Shown here one piece after another: positions 19,101 through 28,206 of a stretch of 38,023 bases of DNA. Within the stretch, counting starts at the first letter, position 1. Each line of letters opens with the position of its first letter. Below the pieces are notes generated by a model. That model ran no database searches and had not been told where the DNA came from. It was given only the letters and a program-made list of their open reading frames with translations. Position numbers and translations under genes: made by a program. Source of the stretch: Verrucomicrobiales bacterium (GTDB taxonomy: Bacteria; Verrucomicrobiota; Verrucomicrobiia; Limisphaerales; CAIMTB01); the NCBI GenBank assembly GCA_016795425.1, contig JAEUHG010000025.1:1-38023 (forward strand), written 5' to 3'.

Positions 19101-20166
19101 CCGGGGAGGTCATCCGAATCACCGGCGCCCCGAGATCCGCAATCGCCACCACCGGACGCGGTCCGAACTCCAGGTCCTCGATGACTTCGTGACCACCGAA
19201 GGACGAGTCAAACCAGACCTCTACTCGGACGATATCATGGTCGATCCGACAGACCTCCAACGCCCGTCCGATCGATGTGACCTGGGGAAGTTCCACTGCA
19301 TCGGAAGCGACCTCGAACATGCCATTCGCTCCCATCGCGAACGCTCGCAGGGTGACTCTCAAGGCACCGGCCTGTTGCTCCGCCGGTGGATAGCCCGTCC
19401 ACACACGCACAGCCCCCTGCGCAGGTGTGAAGTCCAGGATCATCGGCCCGCTGTCGGTCTCCCCGGCAATACGTTGGCGCAGAGCTTGCGACTCCGACCT
19501 GGTGCCAACTCCCAGAGCCTTGCTCGTCACCACCTCAGGCCGCGTCGGAAACGTCACCCCGGCATACTGGGATTCGACCAACGTGCCCGCCGGATGCTCC
19601 TCAAACGAAATGCGATAGGTTGCCCCATCCACCGCGTCCACCCGAAGGTCGTCCAGCATCTCCAATCCATCGCCGTCGTAGGACAACTCCACGCGCACCA
19701 AATCGTTCTCCAGCAGGCGACAAACCGACAGGGTCTGCGACAACGGGGTGCCAGGGGGCAGGGTCAGGCGCGCCACCACCACAGGTTTGCCGGGGTCCAA
19801 AGCCGAATACCCGGCCAAGGAAATCGTGCGCGGCAGTTTGCCCTCGGGGTTTCCCACACAGACTGAGACATAAGACCGCGGCGCGTCGAACATCAGAGTC
19901 AGCGGCCCAGGATCCGAGGCCCCGTTTGCGGCGGCCCGCTTCGCCAAGAAATGCGCACCGCTGCATGCCCCGACATTGGCGGCCTCCTGCACTTCCGCGC
20001 CCTCCAAAAAACGAACTCCAGAGGGTTTGTCATCATCCACGGCCGTGCCGACCCCCAAGTCTTCCCAGGTCCGAGTCACCGACGAACCCGCCCAGGATGA
20101 GCCTGTCACCAGGGAAACAAGTGCGAGCAGAATCCGGAGAGCCGAGGGATGTATAAACGCAGGCAT
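13198..20166 (-). CDS. Giant secreted protein with two tandem papain-like Cys-His-Asp/Asn domains
   Basis: About 2,322 residues from the ATG at 20166, which gives a clean signal peptide (residues 1-27). An upstream start at 20262 would bury it. The protein is two diverged halves of about 1,140 residues joined by a Gly-rich linker (about 1149-1160). Each half has a beta-sandwich unit (FEEHPAGTLVESQYAGVTF near 188; FEDRPAGTVVAAQYPGVTF near 1319), an Ig-like domain, and a domain with GGSCFG (Cys651, Cys1786), GHxVxPYRxE (His765, His1903) and WVxDxNxPY (Asp786/Asn788, Asp1924/Asn1926). Order and spacing suit a papain-fold cysteine peptidase, but no named family is assigned. A Ca-binding-type stretch (DDNDCNGNGNLDAFD, near 1112) precedes the linker. 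The C-terminus carries the shared module ending SFFRVRQ. Location outside the cell is inferred. Confidence 0.8.
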   Translation of the reverse strand: MPAFIHPSALRILLALVSLVTGSSWAGSSVTRTWEDLGVGTAVDDDKPSGVRFLEGAEVQEAANVGACSGAHFLAKRAAANGASDPGPLTLMFDAPRSYVSVCVGNPEGKLPRTISLAGYSALDPGKPVVVARLTLPPGTPLSQTLSVCRLLENDLVRVELSYDGDGLEMLDDLRVDAVDGATYRISFEEHPAGTLVESQYAGVTFPTRPEVVTSKALGVGTRSESQALRQRIAGETDSGPMILDFTPAQGAVRVWTGYPPAEQQAGALRVTLRAFAMGANGMFEVASDAVELPQVTSIGRALEVCRIDHDIVRVEVWFDSSFGGHEVIEDLEFGPRPVVAIADLGAPVIRMTSPADQAVVSQPSSRPEHRTTTATLRGTIVEDRALNRFRVQVLDESGNVRLDDGGLLSVVRGAAPDFEFEVPILLEYGANLVRLSATDAAGQTTTLDHHLSYLGPPPVSLTGAFPVSGHPAIVFREASPTGSAISNPPPVVRLTGRNLNPELRYFLAPESRATIPPSAPDLVEATVTARSADADWVDLRVPDAVFQSPGAYGWLVWDLWSRPGMTVWTRGGDFEARAWPYAALWSIGFRNRNETNDMGDFEAVYGDEVLPGFLEPSTRVGECDRGANAVNFFLGRYLPTLNTPGSGGSCFGFAAMSQLFAVNHWTPTVFDPAVRWPSGFRTSEPMRFTETGCEPQVPANLWAMIQTLFGVHTSFEFLESWDDQVETVSGGAMVGNPLGVVDTLRQFPIGFVLGFTPMGTNVGHAVAPYRVEDRDANTIRIWVLDSNFPYDITQDEGSLANQVAVNRFIDVDRRSNQFRFSRGASADPLAEYQSTNVWVGSAIAAIPISVFREPRTIPMMDYLAEQYFGITGDVEAEVEVEGAGSWGWDENGGSHGDASGLRIVPSFAEGDPTTSNPLILIPTNHTRISATLGGKDPAHRIMVGNGGVILGARRWDRAPESKDYYDVMTDGGRPISLRFVPGSEAWRWQLEIGMVQAGEGEQLYRFHGLTLHAGQATRAEALADQRGARIHNPSTLPIRFHLELIAGSIKTANDRRLFGPFLVPAGATLDLVPTRWPAIDAIDARLDDDSDGTPESAAAVPGSLISVKAGDDNDCNGNGNLDAFDVVVGTSLDANLNGVPDECTTLDQGGGSGGNGGGGTVDCTAKGESVLDFSRLPDGPIAAEALGPVRLIAPAEIHDGLLVVASPAELGGVEPGTLSFEFDCPRGEVALEVVNTAKTTSVRARAWAFSSTDSTKPLVSSEVVVPPDATGGVVITLCRPLEEDIRRVVLEFDGATPEAVRSIRHSNRELHEVRRYDFEDRPAGTVVAAQYPGVTFPDRPWITLAEALGVAAGSGAQVLRKAPVDADSGPLTLRFDPPQAEVRVSVGYPVPESDGRPMRVTLRAFDGSKGSSTPIATDEVVMNSPRAVSRVLHVVRCAADIREVQVQFVDRPSGGLETIDDLEFGPIPVPTSGPDTTAPVLRVVSPESGAVLAQLDPSHSTGATNLVVEITEAVGLDRVWVVVRDGAGREFRRLDDTQVRITGTAPRHQLQATIPLAYGTNLVEVFAMDTSGNEGTTLPALLELIYRGPAPLILESSAPQVLYPEDLVRERHPTRPVDNPEVRLPRTIATLRGQNFNRLVRVYAVPEDQAQVPPRVGTMIPAEVVSRDADGHELQVRLNASLWSDLDVSTDRRMRWLLEDAWVRPDAVTWTLGDRFVVRQRPWSMTYGFGFVNVDGPNTLTDFDGVFGLNAYLSWTDHCWRDPIYLGFYEWGYSVTLNRSPGGSCFGLVAASQSIYNRVFDAAWLNAGFFDVARLPAGRWETGQIRDSNPSCGPRSPGSLWAWIQTFHGMQQSVEHLYQQLDQIVQRGGIWRGNVGARLDRLRLRPYDFLLCLKPRDATTGHCVLPYRLERLDDRITRIWVYDPNYPYRHFLPENHPANIRSVYSYVDVDPVANNYVFDLGADFSTNNVEVVRNHFHAGEQWSGEGMSVTELPLGDRTMPGLGYLIEYLVAAVSGDARPQYSTESGQRWGWSADGTLVQEWDGVHPFTPFNFAGDETDQVLMLSRPSNTWNRLAIHTHGTNYQFVTGGNGILLGVRNSGATPGTVDHAEQRAVGGFPRAVRFESARSNAHLEPFVVMPESPDRRNQSVRWRWLDLELAAGSPWWMEVDPATGALGARNDGAAPVVVRLVRDRGGEDGPETVDYGSSVIPVGGAVRWLPMDNSPAPVLRREVDGNGDGVYEQTSRVSPIDAASGASLVAGRVDMVKKRIRLRIRGAARADVTVERSTDLVRWDVVATVPTSDTTDEVEAPMDAGMSFFRVRQ

Positions 20167-20383
20167 GGCGGTGCGGAATGGTTGGTTGGGCACCGACCAG
20201 ATACGCACGACGACGCCATGGCTCCGTTCCAGGAACCCACGAAGAGGCCCTCCCTGACGCAACCGAGGCTACGGTGCCACCGTTCTCCTTGGTTATCGGC
20301 AGAGGGCCCCGAGCCTAAAGGGTTGACCCGCGCGCAGATCGACCTCATCGAAGGTCGGCCATAGACTCGCCCACCGCCGCCTC

Positions 20384-20560
20384 ATGAATCCTCCCTCACC
20401 CTCTGTCTCACCCTCCCCAGTTCCCATCGCGCCAGCCGTCCGTATCGGCCACGTTCATCTCAAGGTCTCCAATTATCGTGTCTTCCACGGCTGCAAACCG
20501 GTTACGGCAATATTAAGCAGGAACTGGCGGACAAGGTTGCGTGGAATTCCGGAAGTTTGA
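20384..20560 (+). pseudogene. Remnant of a VOC/glyoxalase-family gene (5' end only)
   Basis: An ATG at 20384 opens a 58-codon frame whose residues about 20-31 (VRIGHVHLKVSN) match the first strand of VOC-superfamily proteins (glyoxalase or extradiol dioxygenase type), including the metal-ligand His in GHVHLKV. Similarity stops abruptly near 20475 and the frame ends at 20560. A full VOC domain needs 120 or more residues. I read it as a gene cut off shortly after its start. The rest of the spacer 20263-20615 holds no other recognisable gene; 20476-20615 could be foreign sequence that replaced the body of the gene. Confidence 0.55.
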
Positions 20561-20615
20561 GCAGAACCACGGCGGGAACGCGCCTGGTGGCGAAAACCAA
20601 GGGTACCGCAACGAT

Positions 20616-23600
20616 TCAATGCGTGAGAAAGTATTCCGGGTGCCGCTCCCGCAGTGCCTCCCAACGCCTGCGGAATTCCTCAACCGTCAAGGGTGCGAGC
20701 GTGCCACTGGATTCCAATCGCTGGCTGGCCAGTAGCTCCGCCAAACCACTGACATCATCCATCGCCCAGTCGACCGGACTTAGATCCCAGACCCGGACCG
20801 TTTGATCCATGGCCACCGTGAGTAGTTCATCACTGGTGGGACCAAAAGCGACCCGCAACACCGCATTGCCGTGAGGTAACGGAGGCGTCAACGGTTGCCC
20901 GTCCTCGATGTCCCACACTCGCGCGGTCCCATCCGTGCTGGCCGTCGCGATCAGCCGATTGTCAGGACTGAACGCCGCCTGCAGCACATAGCCGCGATGC
21001 CTTAGAAATGGTGTCGCCGGTTGACCATTGGAAGCATGCCAAACCCTGCCCAAGTTGTCTTCGCCACCGGTTGCGACGTAGCGACCATCCGGACTGAACT
21101 GCACCCACACCACTCCGTCCCGATGATACATCGGCGGAACCAGTTCCTTGCCCGTCTCGGTGTCCCATAGATGGGCCGCCTTCGGTTCGTTCGAAAAGTC
21201 CCAATTTCCAGCCAGAACGCTCCTGCCATCAGGACTGAAATGAACCTTGGGGACCGCGCTGCTGGAGAGTTTGGGCTCGGCCACCCTCTTCCCTGTGCCG
21301 CCATCCCACACCCTCACCGTTCCAGAATCGCCCGCAGTCGCGATCCAGCGACCGTCCTCACTCATCTCCACCCAGTGGATGGGCGCCTCATGCACCAGCC
21401 TTTCCCCCCTCATCCGGCCGGTCGATACGTCCCACATTGCCGCCGAGTGATCGTCGCTCGCGGTAAGCAGACGATCCCCGTCCCTCACAAACCCGACGTG
21501 GTTGATCCTCTTGGAATGAGCTTCGATCACCCGCACCGGGTCGCTCGAACCCACGGACCCTGCCATGAATCGCCCCGTCACATCGGCCGCCGCGAATCTC
21601 CGACCGTCCGAACTCAGCGCCGCCACCACCACAGGCCCGGGGAGCCGGGTCGACCAGGTTACCCCGCCATCCCCGCGTGCGTCCCACAATCGAACCCATC
21701 CGCTCGCGGTCACCACTAACACCTGGCCCTCCAATCCCGCGAAACCAGCGAATACCGCGTTGGTATCCGATCGCATGAGCGCGCGCGCGCCATGGTTCGG
21801 CGCCCGCGACCACTGCCGAAGATCTCCCAGGAATGTCCCGGTAACGAGCCGATCGTCCACCGGCTCCATCAACGCGATGGACACCCCGGAGGCGTGCGGC
21901 AATCGAGGCGGCAGCGGCGCACCGGATGGCACCGACCAAAGCCGGGCAGTGGTGTCATAGCTGCCGGTGAGAAGGGTGCCTCCATCCGCCGAAAAACTCA
22001 CCGCGTCCACCCCCGCAAGATGCGGCAGCACCGCCACCGGAGGCCCGGGCTGCGTGGCGGACCATATCCTTGCCGAATTATCGAATCCCGCGGTCACCAC
22101 CAATCGCCCGTCAGGATTCTGTGCCCAAGCCAGAATATCCGCCCGATGCCGATCCGTGGATCGGATGATGGCACCGCTGATTGGATCCCAGATCCGGAGT
22201 CGCCAGTCTTCCGCAATGGTGGCGACCATATAGTCTCCCTTGAGGAAGAAGGATGCGCGTACCGACGCCGGATGGATCAACTCGGGCCCGGTCACCTTGC
22301 CTTCGCGCGCATCCCAGAATCGAACCACCCGATTCTTTCCTCCCGCCACCACCGTCCCACCGTCCGAGCTGAAGGCCAGGCCGCCAAGAATTCCCGAATC
22401 CTGCAGGGATACCACCGCCTCCCCGCTCCCGTCGGCACGCCAGACTGCTCCGTTCGTAGGCCCCGGAATGGCCAGCCACTCACCGTCGGGACTGAAGGCG
22501 AATCGCTCATAACGCCATGAGTAATGGGGCAAAGATGGCCCCATCTGCTGTCCCGTGTCCAAATCCCACAATCGCGTGGTCCACCCCTCCTGCGCGGCCA
22601 ATCGACGTCCGTCGGGCGAGAAATCCACCTGCAACACCTCGTTGGTGTGCACCAACACGCTGCCAATGCGTTCCCCGGATTCAAGATCGCGCACATGGAC
22701 CATCCCGCTTTTCGTGCCGACAGCCAGGCGATGACCGTCCGCACTGATGGCGGCGGAGATCACCGGCGAATCCTGCAGCCACAGATTTCGAAGCTTGGCG
22801 CATTGACGCAGCAAAGCGCCCAGTCGACGTCGTTGCAGCGTGTTGCGATCGGGATGTTCCGCATCGAGGCGCAGCGCTTCGACGAGGTACAGCAGAGCCA
22901 CATGATAATCGTCGTTGTCGATCGATCGGGTGGCTTCGGAGACCAGAAGGCGCACCGCTCCTTTCCTGTTCGCCTCGGCTTCCTGGGCCACCCGATGGCG
23001 TTCCTTGCCGAGCCGCAATGAAAAGACCGTCGAAAGCACGACCACCGCCATGATCGCCGTGAGTGCCAACGCCGCCAGGGCCGCGACAGCAGGGCGCCGT
23101 CGCACCCATTTTTCAATGCGCTCCAGAACGGTGGCCCGACGCGCGCGAATCGGTTCATGGTGCAACCAGCGTTCGAGATCCTCCGCCAGTCCCTCGGCCG
23201 ACCCATAGCGCCGCTTCGGATCCTTCTCCAGACACTTCAAACAGATCGTCTCGAGATCCCGATCCACCCGCGGGTTCAGCGATGACGGCCGTTTCGGCTC
23301 CTTCTCCAGGACCATCCGCACCGTATCCAACGACGTGCCACCGGCGAACGGAGGTTGCCCGGCGAGGAGTTCGTAGAGTACGGCACCCAGACCGTAGACA
23401 TCCGCCGCCGTGGTCAGCATTCGCGCCTCGCCGCGCGCTTGTTCCGGGGACATGTACGAGGGCGTCCCCAGCACCGCGATGGTGTGGGTCAAGGTGCTAT
23501 CTCGTTCGATCAGCTTGGCCAAACCGAAGTCCGTCAGGAACGGCTCCCCCGCCGTGTCCAAAAGAACGTTGTTGGGCTTGATGTCCCGATGGAGAATTCC

Positions 23601-24131
23601 CCGTTGATGCGCGAAGTGTACCGCCCGCGCGACTTTGACCATCACCCGGGCCGCCTCGGCCGGATCCAGCGCCGCCCCGCGCACCCGGTCCACCAACGTC
23701 CCGCCCTGCAGCAACTTCATGCTGAAGAACGGCTGGCCTCCCGCTTCGCCAACCTCATAGATGGGCACGATGTTCGGATGATCCAATTGTGCGGCAGTTT
23801 CAGCCTCGGTGCGAAACCGCTTCACAAAGTCCGGCAGCGCCAGCGCCCCGCCCGATACGACCTTCACCGCCACCCAACGGTTGAGCCGACGTTGCCGCGC
23901 CTTGAACACCAATCCCATACCGCCTTGGGCGATCTTCTCCACCAGGTCGTAATCACCCCATTGTTGAAGCACCTCCGCCGGACCGGACGGGCTGTCTGCG
24001 GAGAATGTCGATGCGCCCAGGCCTGACTGGGCTTGGAGGCTCAGGAACAAGCAGCGCGGACACAGCAAATCCGTGGCATTCGCCGGGACTTGTGTGCCGC
24101 ATTGGGGACAATGGAGCAGGTCGGATGACAC
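20616..24131 (-). CDS. Membrane Ser/Thr protein kinase with zinc ribbon and WD40 propellers
   Basis: A 1,171-residue signalling protein. Residues 8-27 hold a zinc-ribbon pattern (CPQCG ... CPRC). A complete Hanks-type kinase domain covers about 60-325: glycine loop AQGGMGLVF, Lys90, HRDIKPNN with Asp183, DFG at 201-203 and SPE at 228-230, so activity is expected. A membrane helix follows at about 348-371, then a short helical region and some 15-16 WD40-type repeats from about 455 to 1125 (LWDLDTG, FWDAREG, MWDVSTG, VWDIEDG and others), enough for two propellers. With the kinase at the N-terminus, the propellers should lie across the membrane as a sensor or scaffold. The start is GTG at 24131. 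The sigma-factor gene lies 196 bases upstream on the same strand. Confidence 0.93.
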   Translation of the reverse strand: MSSDLLHCPQCGTQVPANATDLLCPRCLFLSLQAQSGLGASTFSADSPSGPAEVLQQWGDYDLVEKIAQGGMGLVFKARQRRLNRWVAVKVVSGGALALPDFVKRFRTEAETAAQLDHPNIVPIYEVGEAGGQPFFSMKLLQGGTLVDRVRGAALDPAEAARVMVKVARAVHFAHQRGILHRDIKPNNVLLDTAGEPFLTDFGLAKLIERDSTLTHTIAVLGTPSYMSPEQARGEARMLTTAADVYGLGAVLYELLAGQPPFAGGTSLDTVRMVLEKEPKRPSSLNPRVDRDLETICLKCLEKDPKRRYGSAEGLAEDLERWLHHEPIRARRATVLERIEKWVRRRPAVAALAALALTAIMAVVVLSTVFSLRLGKERHRVAQEAEANRKGAVRLLVSEATRSIDNDDYHVALLYLVEALRLDAEHPDRNTLQRRRLGALLRQCAKLRNLWLQDSPVISAAISADGHRLAVGTKSGMVHVRDLESGERIGSVLVHTNEVLQVDFSPDGRRLAAQEGWTTRLWDLDTGQQMGPSLPHYSWRYERFAFSPDGEWLAIPGPTNGAVWRADGSGEAVVSLQDSGILGGLAFSSDGGTVVAGGKNRVVRFWDAREGKVTGPELIHPASVRASFFLKGDYMVATIAEDWRLRIWDPISGAIIRSTDRHRADILAWAQNPDGRLVVTAGFDNSARIWSATQPGPPVAVLPHLAGVDAVSFSADGGTLLTGSYDTTARLWSVPSGAPLPPRLPHASGVSIALMEPVDDRLVTGTFLGDLRQWSRAPNHGARALMRSDTNAVFAGFAGLEGQVLVVTASGWVRLWDARGDGGVTWSTRLPGPVVVAALSSDGRRFAAADVTGRFMAGSVGSSDPVRVIEAHSKRINHVGFVRDGDRLLTASDDHSAAMWDVSTGRMRGERLVHEAPIHWVEMSEDGRWIATAGDSGTVRVWDGGTGKRVAEPKLSSSAVPKVHFSPDGRSVLAGNWDFSNEPKAAHLWDTETGKELVPPMYHRDGVVWVQFSPDGRYVATGGEDNLGRVWHASNGQPATPFLRHRGYVLQAAFSPDNRLIATASTDGTARVWDIEDGQPLTPPLPHGNAVLRVAFGPTSDELLTVAMDQTVRVWDLSPVDWAMDDVSGLAELLASQRLESSGTLAPLTVEEFRRRWEALRERHPEYFLTH

Positions 24132-24327
24132 CGGTTTCGACAGGTCGTTCCAGGATGGCTAAGAAGAATCCACCGAGCGACGTCGCTTGAGAATCCAAGA
24201 TTTCGGATCACCTCACCCCGCGGCGCGGGCTGTCCCAGCACCGGTCCCGTTGGCTCCGTGTCAATTCCCCGCGGCGCCCCAGGGATACGGCACGATCCGG
24301 GTCGACCCGAGCCCTCGCACCCGCAGC

Positions 24328-25086
24328 CTATTGGCTCATGGTTGCGATCAAGTGTCTCAATTCGTCATCCACTTCCCCGGCGTTCCCCACCGTCCGCGCA
24401 ATCTCCTCCCGGAACAGTTCCCGAAACCGGTGTCGCAATCGGTGCACCGCCGATTTGATGCCTGACTCCGTGGTACCCAGTCGGCGGGCCACTTCGCTGT
24501 AGGGCTCGCCGCCGCGGTCGCCCAGCAGGAATCCCTTCAGTGCCTCGTAGCGCTCCGAGGAACCATCCCGCGTGCTTTCATCGCGCAAACGTCCCAGCAC
24601 CGAGGCCAGCACCTGCTGAGCCCACGCGCGATCGTACAGCGCCTCCGGACTGGTGTCGGCGGCGGGCTCGCGCAGGTAGCGCTCATCGGATTCCCCGGGT
24701 TCCAACGGGACGAATTGCACCCCGCCCCCGCGCTTCTGGGCCTGCGCCCGATCCCATTCGTTGGCCATGAAATGACCCAGCGATGACAACAGGAAGGTCC
24801 GGAACCGACCCTTGTCCGGATGCACGCCCGCCAGATCACGCCGGGCCAGCAAGCGAGCGAAGAAGCCTTGCACCAGGTCTTGCGCATCCTCGTGGCCATA
24901 GCCTTTTCGCCGTGCGAACGCGTAGAGTGGATACCAATAGGATCGACACAGATCCTCGAGGGCCGCCCGCGCGTCCGGCAATGAGTCGCGTCCCGCCAAC
25001 AGCACCGCGCTCCAATGAGTCGTGCGAAATCCGCCGACCGGTGACACCGGTTCATTCGCCGATCGTGGGGGTGGGGAGAAAGCCAT
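24328..25086 (-). CDS. ECF-type RNA polymerase sigma factor, PVC type
   Basis: A 252-residue sigma factor. RTTHWSAVL at residues 21-29 is the characteristic opening of a sigma group frequent in Planctomycetes and Verrucomicrobia, usually linked to Ser/Thr kinases. Region 2 covers about 45-125 (YWYPLYAFARRKGYGHEDAQDLVQ). Region 4 with its helix-turn-helix covers about 185-235 (YSEVARRLGTTESGIKSAVHRLR). The ATG at 25086 has GGAG four bases upstream and is preferred over an in-frame start at 25146. It is divergent from the secreted protein gene at 25263 and lies directly before the WD40 kinase gene, which probably controls it or is controlled by it (inferred from context). Confidence 0.92.
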   Translation of the reverse strand: MAFSPPPRSANEPVSPVGGFRTTHWSAVLLAGRDSLPDARAALEDLCRSYWYPLYAFARRKGYGHEDAQDLVQGFFARLLARRDLAGVHPDKGRFRTFLLSSLGHFMANEWDRAQAQKRGGGVQFVPLEPGESDERYLREPAADTSPEALYDRAWAQQVLASVLGRLRDESTRDGSSERYEALKGFLLGDRGGEPYSEVARRLGTTESGIKSAVHRLRHRFRELFREEIARTVGNAGEVDDELRHLIATMSQ

Positions 25087-25262
25087 GGACTCCGTAGAGC
25101 TTATTGGCGGGGCGACCTTCCAGGCGAGTCGAATGCTGGACGGCACCCCGATGAGTCACCACCGGGATCAAATCAGGTGCGTCCATGGGCGGAACGTCGT
25201 TTCCACGATCCACCCCTTTCGTGTGGCGGAGATCGATCCTTCGCCCAAACGTCTCCCACACC

Positions 25263-26513
25263 ATGTCCGCCTCATTTCCCGGGACTCGATATCTTTCCTC
25301 CCTGCTTGCTGTGCTGGCACTGCACCTCATCCCTCTTCCCATTCGAGCCAACGAATCGTCCCCCCCCAAACTCACCCTGGATCGTCGCAACGACGGCATG
25401 CTGCTGACGGTCCACGGACGCGTTGGCACCCGGCATCAACTCGAACAAGCCAGCACCCTGTCGGGAGGCGGCGACTGGCTCGAACTCAGGTCCATCACCA
25501 TCACCAATAATCCCGAAGTGATCCTGGACCGAATCCCAGGTGCCGAAGTCGCCCGCTTCTATCGCCTGCGAGAAATCAACGATCCGCCTCCCGATTGGGA
25601 GCAGGAAATCCGGGATTTCCTGCAACGCATGGAACAACGGGCCGAAGCGCGGGACGTAGCCGGATTCCTGGATTTGTTCGCCAACGATTTCGTGCATTTC
25701 GGAGACATCCTCGAAGACATGGACGGCCTCGTGGCAGCCATTCCAACCGTTCGAACCTTCGACTGGAATATCTCCAGGATCACCATCTCCGTTGAAACCA
25801 AAACAGCACAAGTCCATGGCACGGTAACCGTGGGTTTTGACGGTGGCGGCTCCCGACAATTCGAGGAACCTCTGAATGAGGAATCTCCAGGATTCGGTTG
25901 GCTCCGGCGGACGGACAATGGCTGGAAGATTCATGGCAACCAACAACGGGCGGAGGTAAGCGTGGCGACCGGCCTTGTGGGTGGTTCTCATCAGCTACGA
26001 GTGACGGCACGAGGCGATCGATTTCCCATGTCGAGTGTCACCGTAAGCGGCCCTTTCATCGCAGCGACCTCCTTGGCGCCCGATCCGACCTATGGCGGAT
26101 TCACCGTCTGGATCACGCCGTCGGCCCGGCCCCCGGTGGGAACATCCTATCGATTCGAAGTCCAATACGCCGACAATACCCGCCAGACACTCGAGTCTCC
26201 GATCCATTCGTATGTCGAATTGGACGCCTCTCCGATCCAAGTCTCGATGGCCGGAGGCACGGCCACCATTTCCTGGCGCGATATCATGCCCCAGGTCCCC
26301 AACGCCTCCGGTTACTGGGTGTGGGTGTATGACCAGGACGGACATCGGTTCACCACCGACGACGACGACTATCTCCAGACCCATTCACTCACCGTCACCG
26401 CGGCGGACTTGGGATTCCCGCTCGTACGCGGCCGGCAATACAGCGTCAACGTCTACCTCTTCAACGACCAGGATGATTTCTCGGAGGCGATCACCCATTT
26501 CACGGTGCCCTGA
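25263..26513 (+). CDS. Secreted protein: shared module, NTF2-like domain, beta-rich C-terminus
   Basis: A 416-residue exported protein with a signal peptide over residues 1-29. Residues about 40-103 contain the module seen at the C-termini of three other window proteins (HQLEQASTL ... W ... ARFYRLREI), here placed at the N-terminus. Residues about 112-228 resemble an NTF2/SnoaL-like domain (helix with EIRDFLQRMEQRAEARDVAGFLDLF, closing strands WLRRTDNGWKIHG). The remaining 190 residues are beta-rich and Ig-like or fibronectin-like. The ATG at 25263 is chosen for the signal peptide. It is transcribed away from the sigma factor across a 176-base spacer and may be one of its targets (speculative). 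Confidence 0.72.
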   Translation: MSASFPGTRYLSSLLAVLALHLIPLPIRANESSPPKLTLDRRNDGMLLTVHGRVGTRHQLEQASTLSGGGDWLELRSITITNNPEVILDRIPGAEVARFYRLREINDPPPDWEQEIRDFLQRMEQRAEARDVAGFLDLFANDFVHFGDILEDMDGLVAAIPTVRTFDWNISRITISVETKTAQVHGTVTVGFDGGGSRQFEEPLNEESPGFGWLRRTDNGWKIHGNQQRAEVSVATGLVGGSHQLRVTARGDRFPMSSVTVSGPFIAATSLAPDPTYGGFTVWITPSARPPVGTSYRFEVQYADNTRQTLESPIHSYVELDASPIQVSMAGGTATISWRDIMPQVPNASGYWVWVYDQDGHRFTTDDDDYLQTHSLTVTAADLGFPLVRGRQYSVNVYLFNDQDDFSEAITHFTVP

Positions 26514-26577
26514 GCCCGGTAGTCAGTCCCATCCCAGCCAAGAGGCTCAGGATGCGCCCGGCAGCAGGGAACCACCG

Positions 26578-28206
26578 TCATTCGGCGCCATTCTGCCTCA
26601 GAAGCACGGCGATCTCGTGAAACCCGCGCCGTGTCGCCCATGCCAACGGCGTGGCCCACGGCGGATCCTCCGGCAGATTCGCTCTCGCCCCCCGCTTAAG
26701 GAGGAATTCCACCATCGCCTGCTGTCCGGACTTCGCAGCCCACCCCAATGGGGTCGAACAGAGGTCCTCGTCACGAGCATGCAGGTTGGCTCCGTGCTCG
26801 AGGAATTGGGCGGCCTTGTCGACATTCCCCTGCCTCGCGAACTCATGCAGCGGAGTGATCCCCAGCCAGTTGGCGGCATTCGCGTCCATCCCGTGCCGGA
26901 ACAGCAACTCGTTGAGTCCCGTCGTCTTTGCGCTCACCGCCCATGACGGAAACGTGACCCGACGCGGCAGGTCGGGTTGATACCGCAACATCAGTCGCAG
27001 AAAGCCCTCGTGCCCCTCGCTGGCCGCGTTGGCCAACGCCTCGGGATCGTCCGCGAGCGCGGGATTGGCCGCGAACACCGCCGCCGCAGTCTGCAAGTCG
27101 TTGTAATAGGCCATCAGATGGACCGCCCGCGCCGCGCCGTGCGCGCACAACAATTCCACCATCCGCCGGTCGCCGTTCGCCAAGGCTCGACTCAAGGTGT
27201 CCGCCGAACTCTCCACCTCGGCGTTCGGTCGGCCACCATGCGCCAAAAGCAATTCAACAATCTCATAGTGACCCTTCGCCGCCGCCGCATAAACCGCCTG
27301 CCCGTCCGGCGCGATGCCTTCCTCCGGCAAATTCGGGTCCGCACCGCGCTCCAACAGGAATCGGACGATCTCCAAGTGCCCGCCTGCCGCGGCGTTTTTG
27401 ATCGGCGCGCCACAACCAAGGTAATAGCCGTTGTAGTCGGAGACGCGGTTCACCAGCGACGGATCCTGATCCAGTAGCTCGCGCACACGCGGGAGGTTGC
27501 CGGTGGCACACGCCATGCCCAGATCCACGGTCGCGCCCCGACTCACCAGGTGCTGGTAGACTTGCGCCGGCGTGGTCGGCCAATCCTTGGGGACATCGCG
27601 CCAGCCACGGTAATGGTAGTCGCCGTTGGTCAGGTGAATCGGTCGCGCACCATCGCCTCGGCGCGCATGGATGTCGGCACCGCGCCCCAGCAATTCCTCC
27701 ACGACCTCCAATTGGCGCGTCATGACCGCCCAATGAATCGGCTGGTTGGAGCGTCGGTCGCCAACGTTCAACAACTCCGGCGAGGCATCGAGCAAGGCCC
27801 GCATCTTCACCAGATCTCGCTCGCGAATCGTCGCCGCCACCCATTCTCCGTGCGACGTGGCGCCATGGAGTTCCTCCAGTTTCTTTTCCAGAAGTCGCTC
27901 CATTCCGACATACCCGCGGTCGCGCGCGATCTCGAGCAGGCTGTCGTTCACCGCCAACCCGACAGGATCAGGGTCGAGCGCCAGCAGGAGCTCGGCAATC
28001 TCCAGTCGGTTCTCGCGCACCGCGAAATAGATCGGCTTGCGGTACTGGTAATGACAGCGCACCAGGGCCGGATCCTTCGCCAGCAACCGTTGCACTGCTT
28101 CAAAATCGCCGGCGACACACGCGCAGAACAACGCCCAGACATCCGTGCCCGTGCCGGTGGACCATTTTAACGGCCGGTCGCTCTTCAATTCCTCGGGCTG
28201 GCGCAT
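26578..28206 (-). CDS. Cytoplasmic ankyrin-repeat protein
   Basis: A 542-residue protein from the ATG at 28206 (a GTG at 28239 would add 11 residues). It has no signal peptide. It consists of ankyrin-type repeats of about 33 residues, clear examples being QPIHWAVMTRQLEVVEELLGRGAD, GHLEIVRFLLERGADPN, GHYEIVELLLAHGGRPN, TPLHEFARQGNVDKAAQFLEHGAN and TPLGWAAKSGQQAMVEFLLKRGA. Some repeats in the middle have degenerate cores. Ankyrin solenoids bind proteins; no catalytic domain is attached. It is convergent with the gene ending at 26513, with 64 bases between. Confidence 0.9.
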   Translation of the reverse strand: MRQPEELKSDRPLKWSTGTGTDVWALFCACVAGDFEAVQRLLAKDPALVRCHYQYRKPIYFAVRENRLEIAELLLALDPDPVGLAVNDSLLEIARDRGYVGMERLLEKKLEELHGATSHGEWVAATIRERDLVKMRALLDASPELLNVGDRRSNQPIHWAVMTRQLEVVEELLGRGADIHARRGDGARPIHLTNGDYHYRGWRDVPKDWPTTPAQVYQHLVSRGATVDLGMACATGNLPRVRELLDQDPSLVNRVSDYNGYYLGCGAPIKNAAAGGHLEIVRFLLERGADPNLPEEGIAPDGQAVYAAAAKGHYEIVELLLAHGGRPNAEVESSADTLSRALANGDRRMVELLCAHGAARAVHLMAYYNDLQTAAAVFAANPALADDPEALANAASEGHEGFLRLMLRYQPDLPRRVTFPSWAVSAKTTGLNELLFRHGMDANAANWLGITPLHEFARQGNVDKAAQFLEHGANLHARDEDLCSTPLGWAAKSGQQAMVEFLLKRGARANLPEDPPWATPLAWATRRGFHEIAVLLRQNGAE

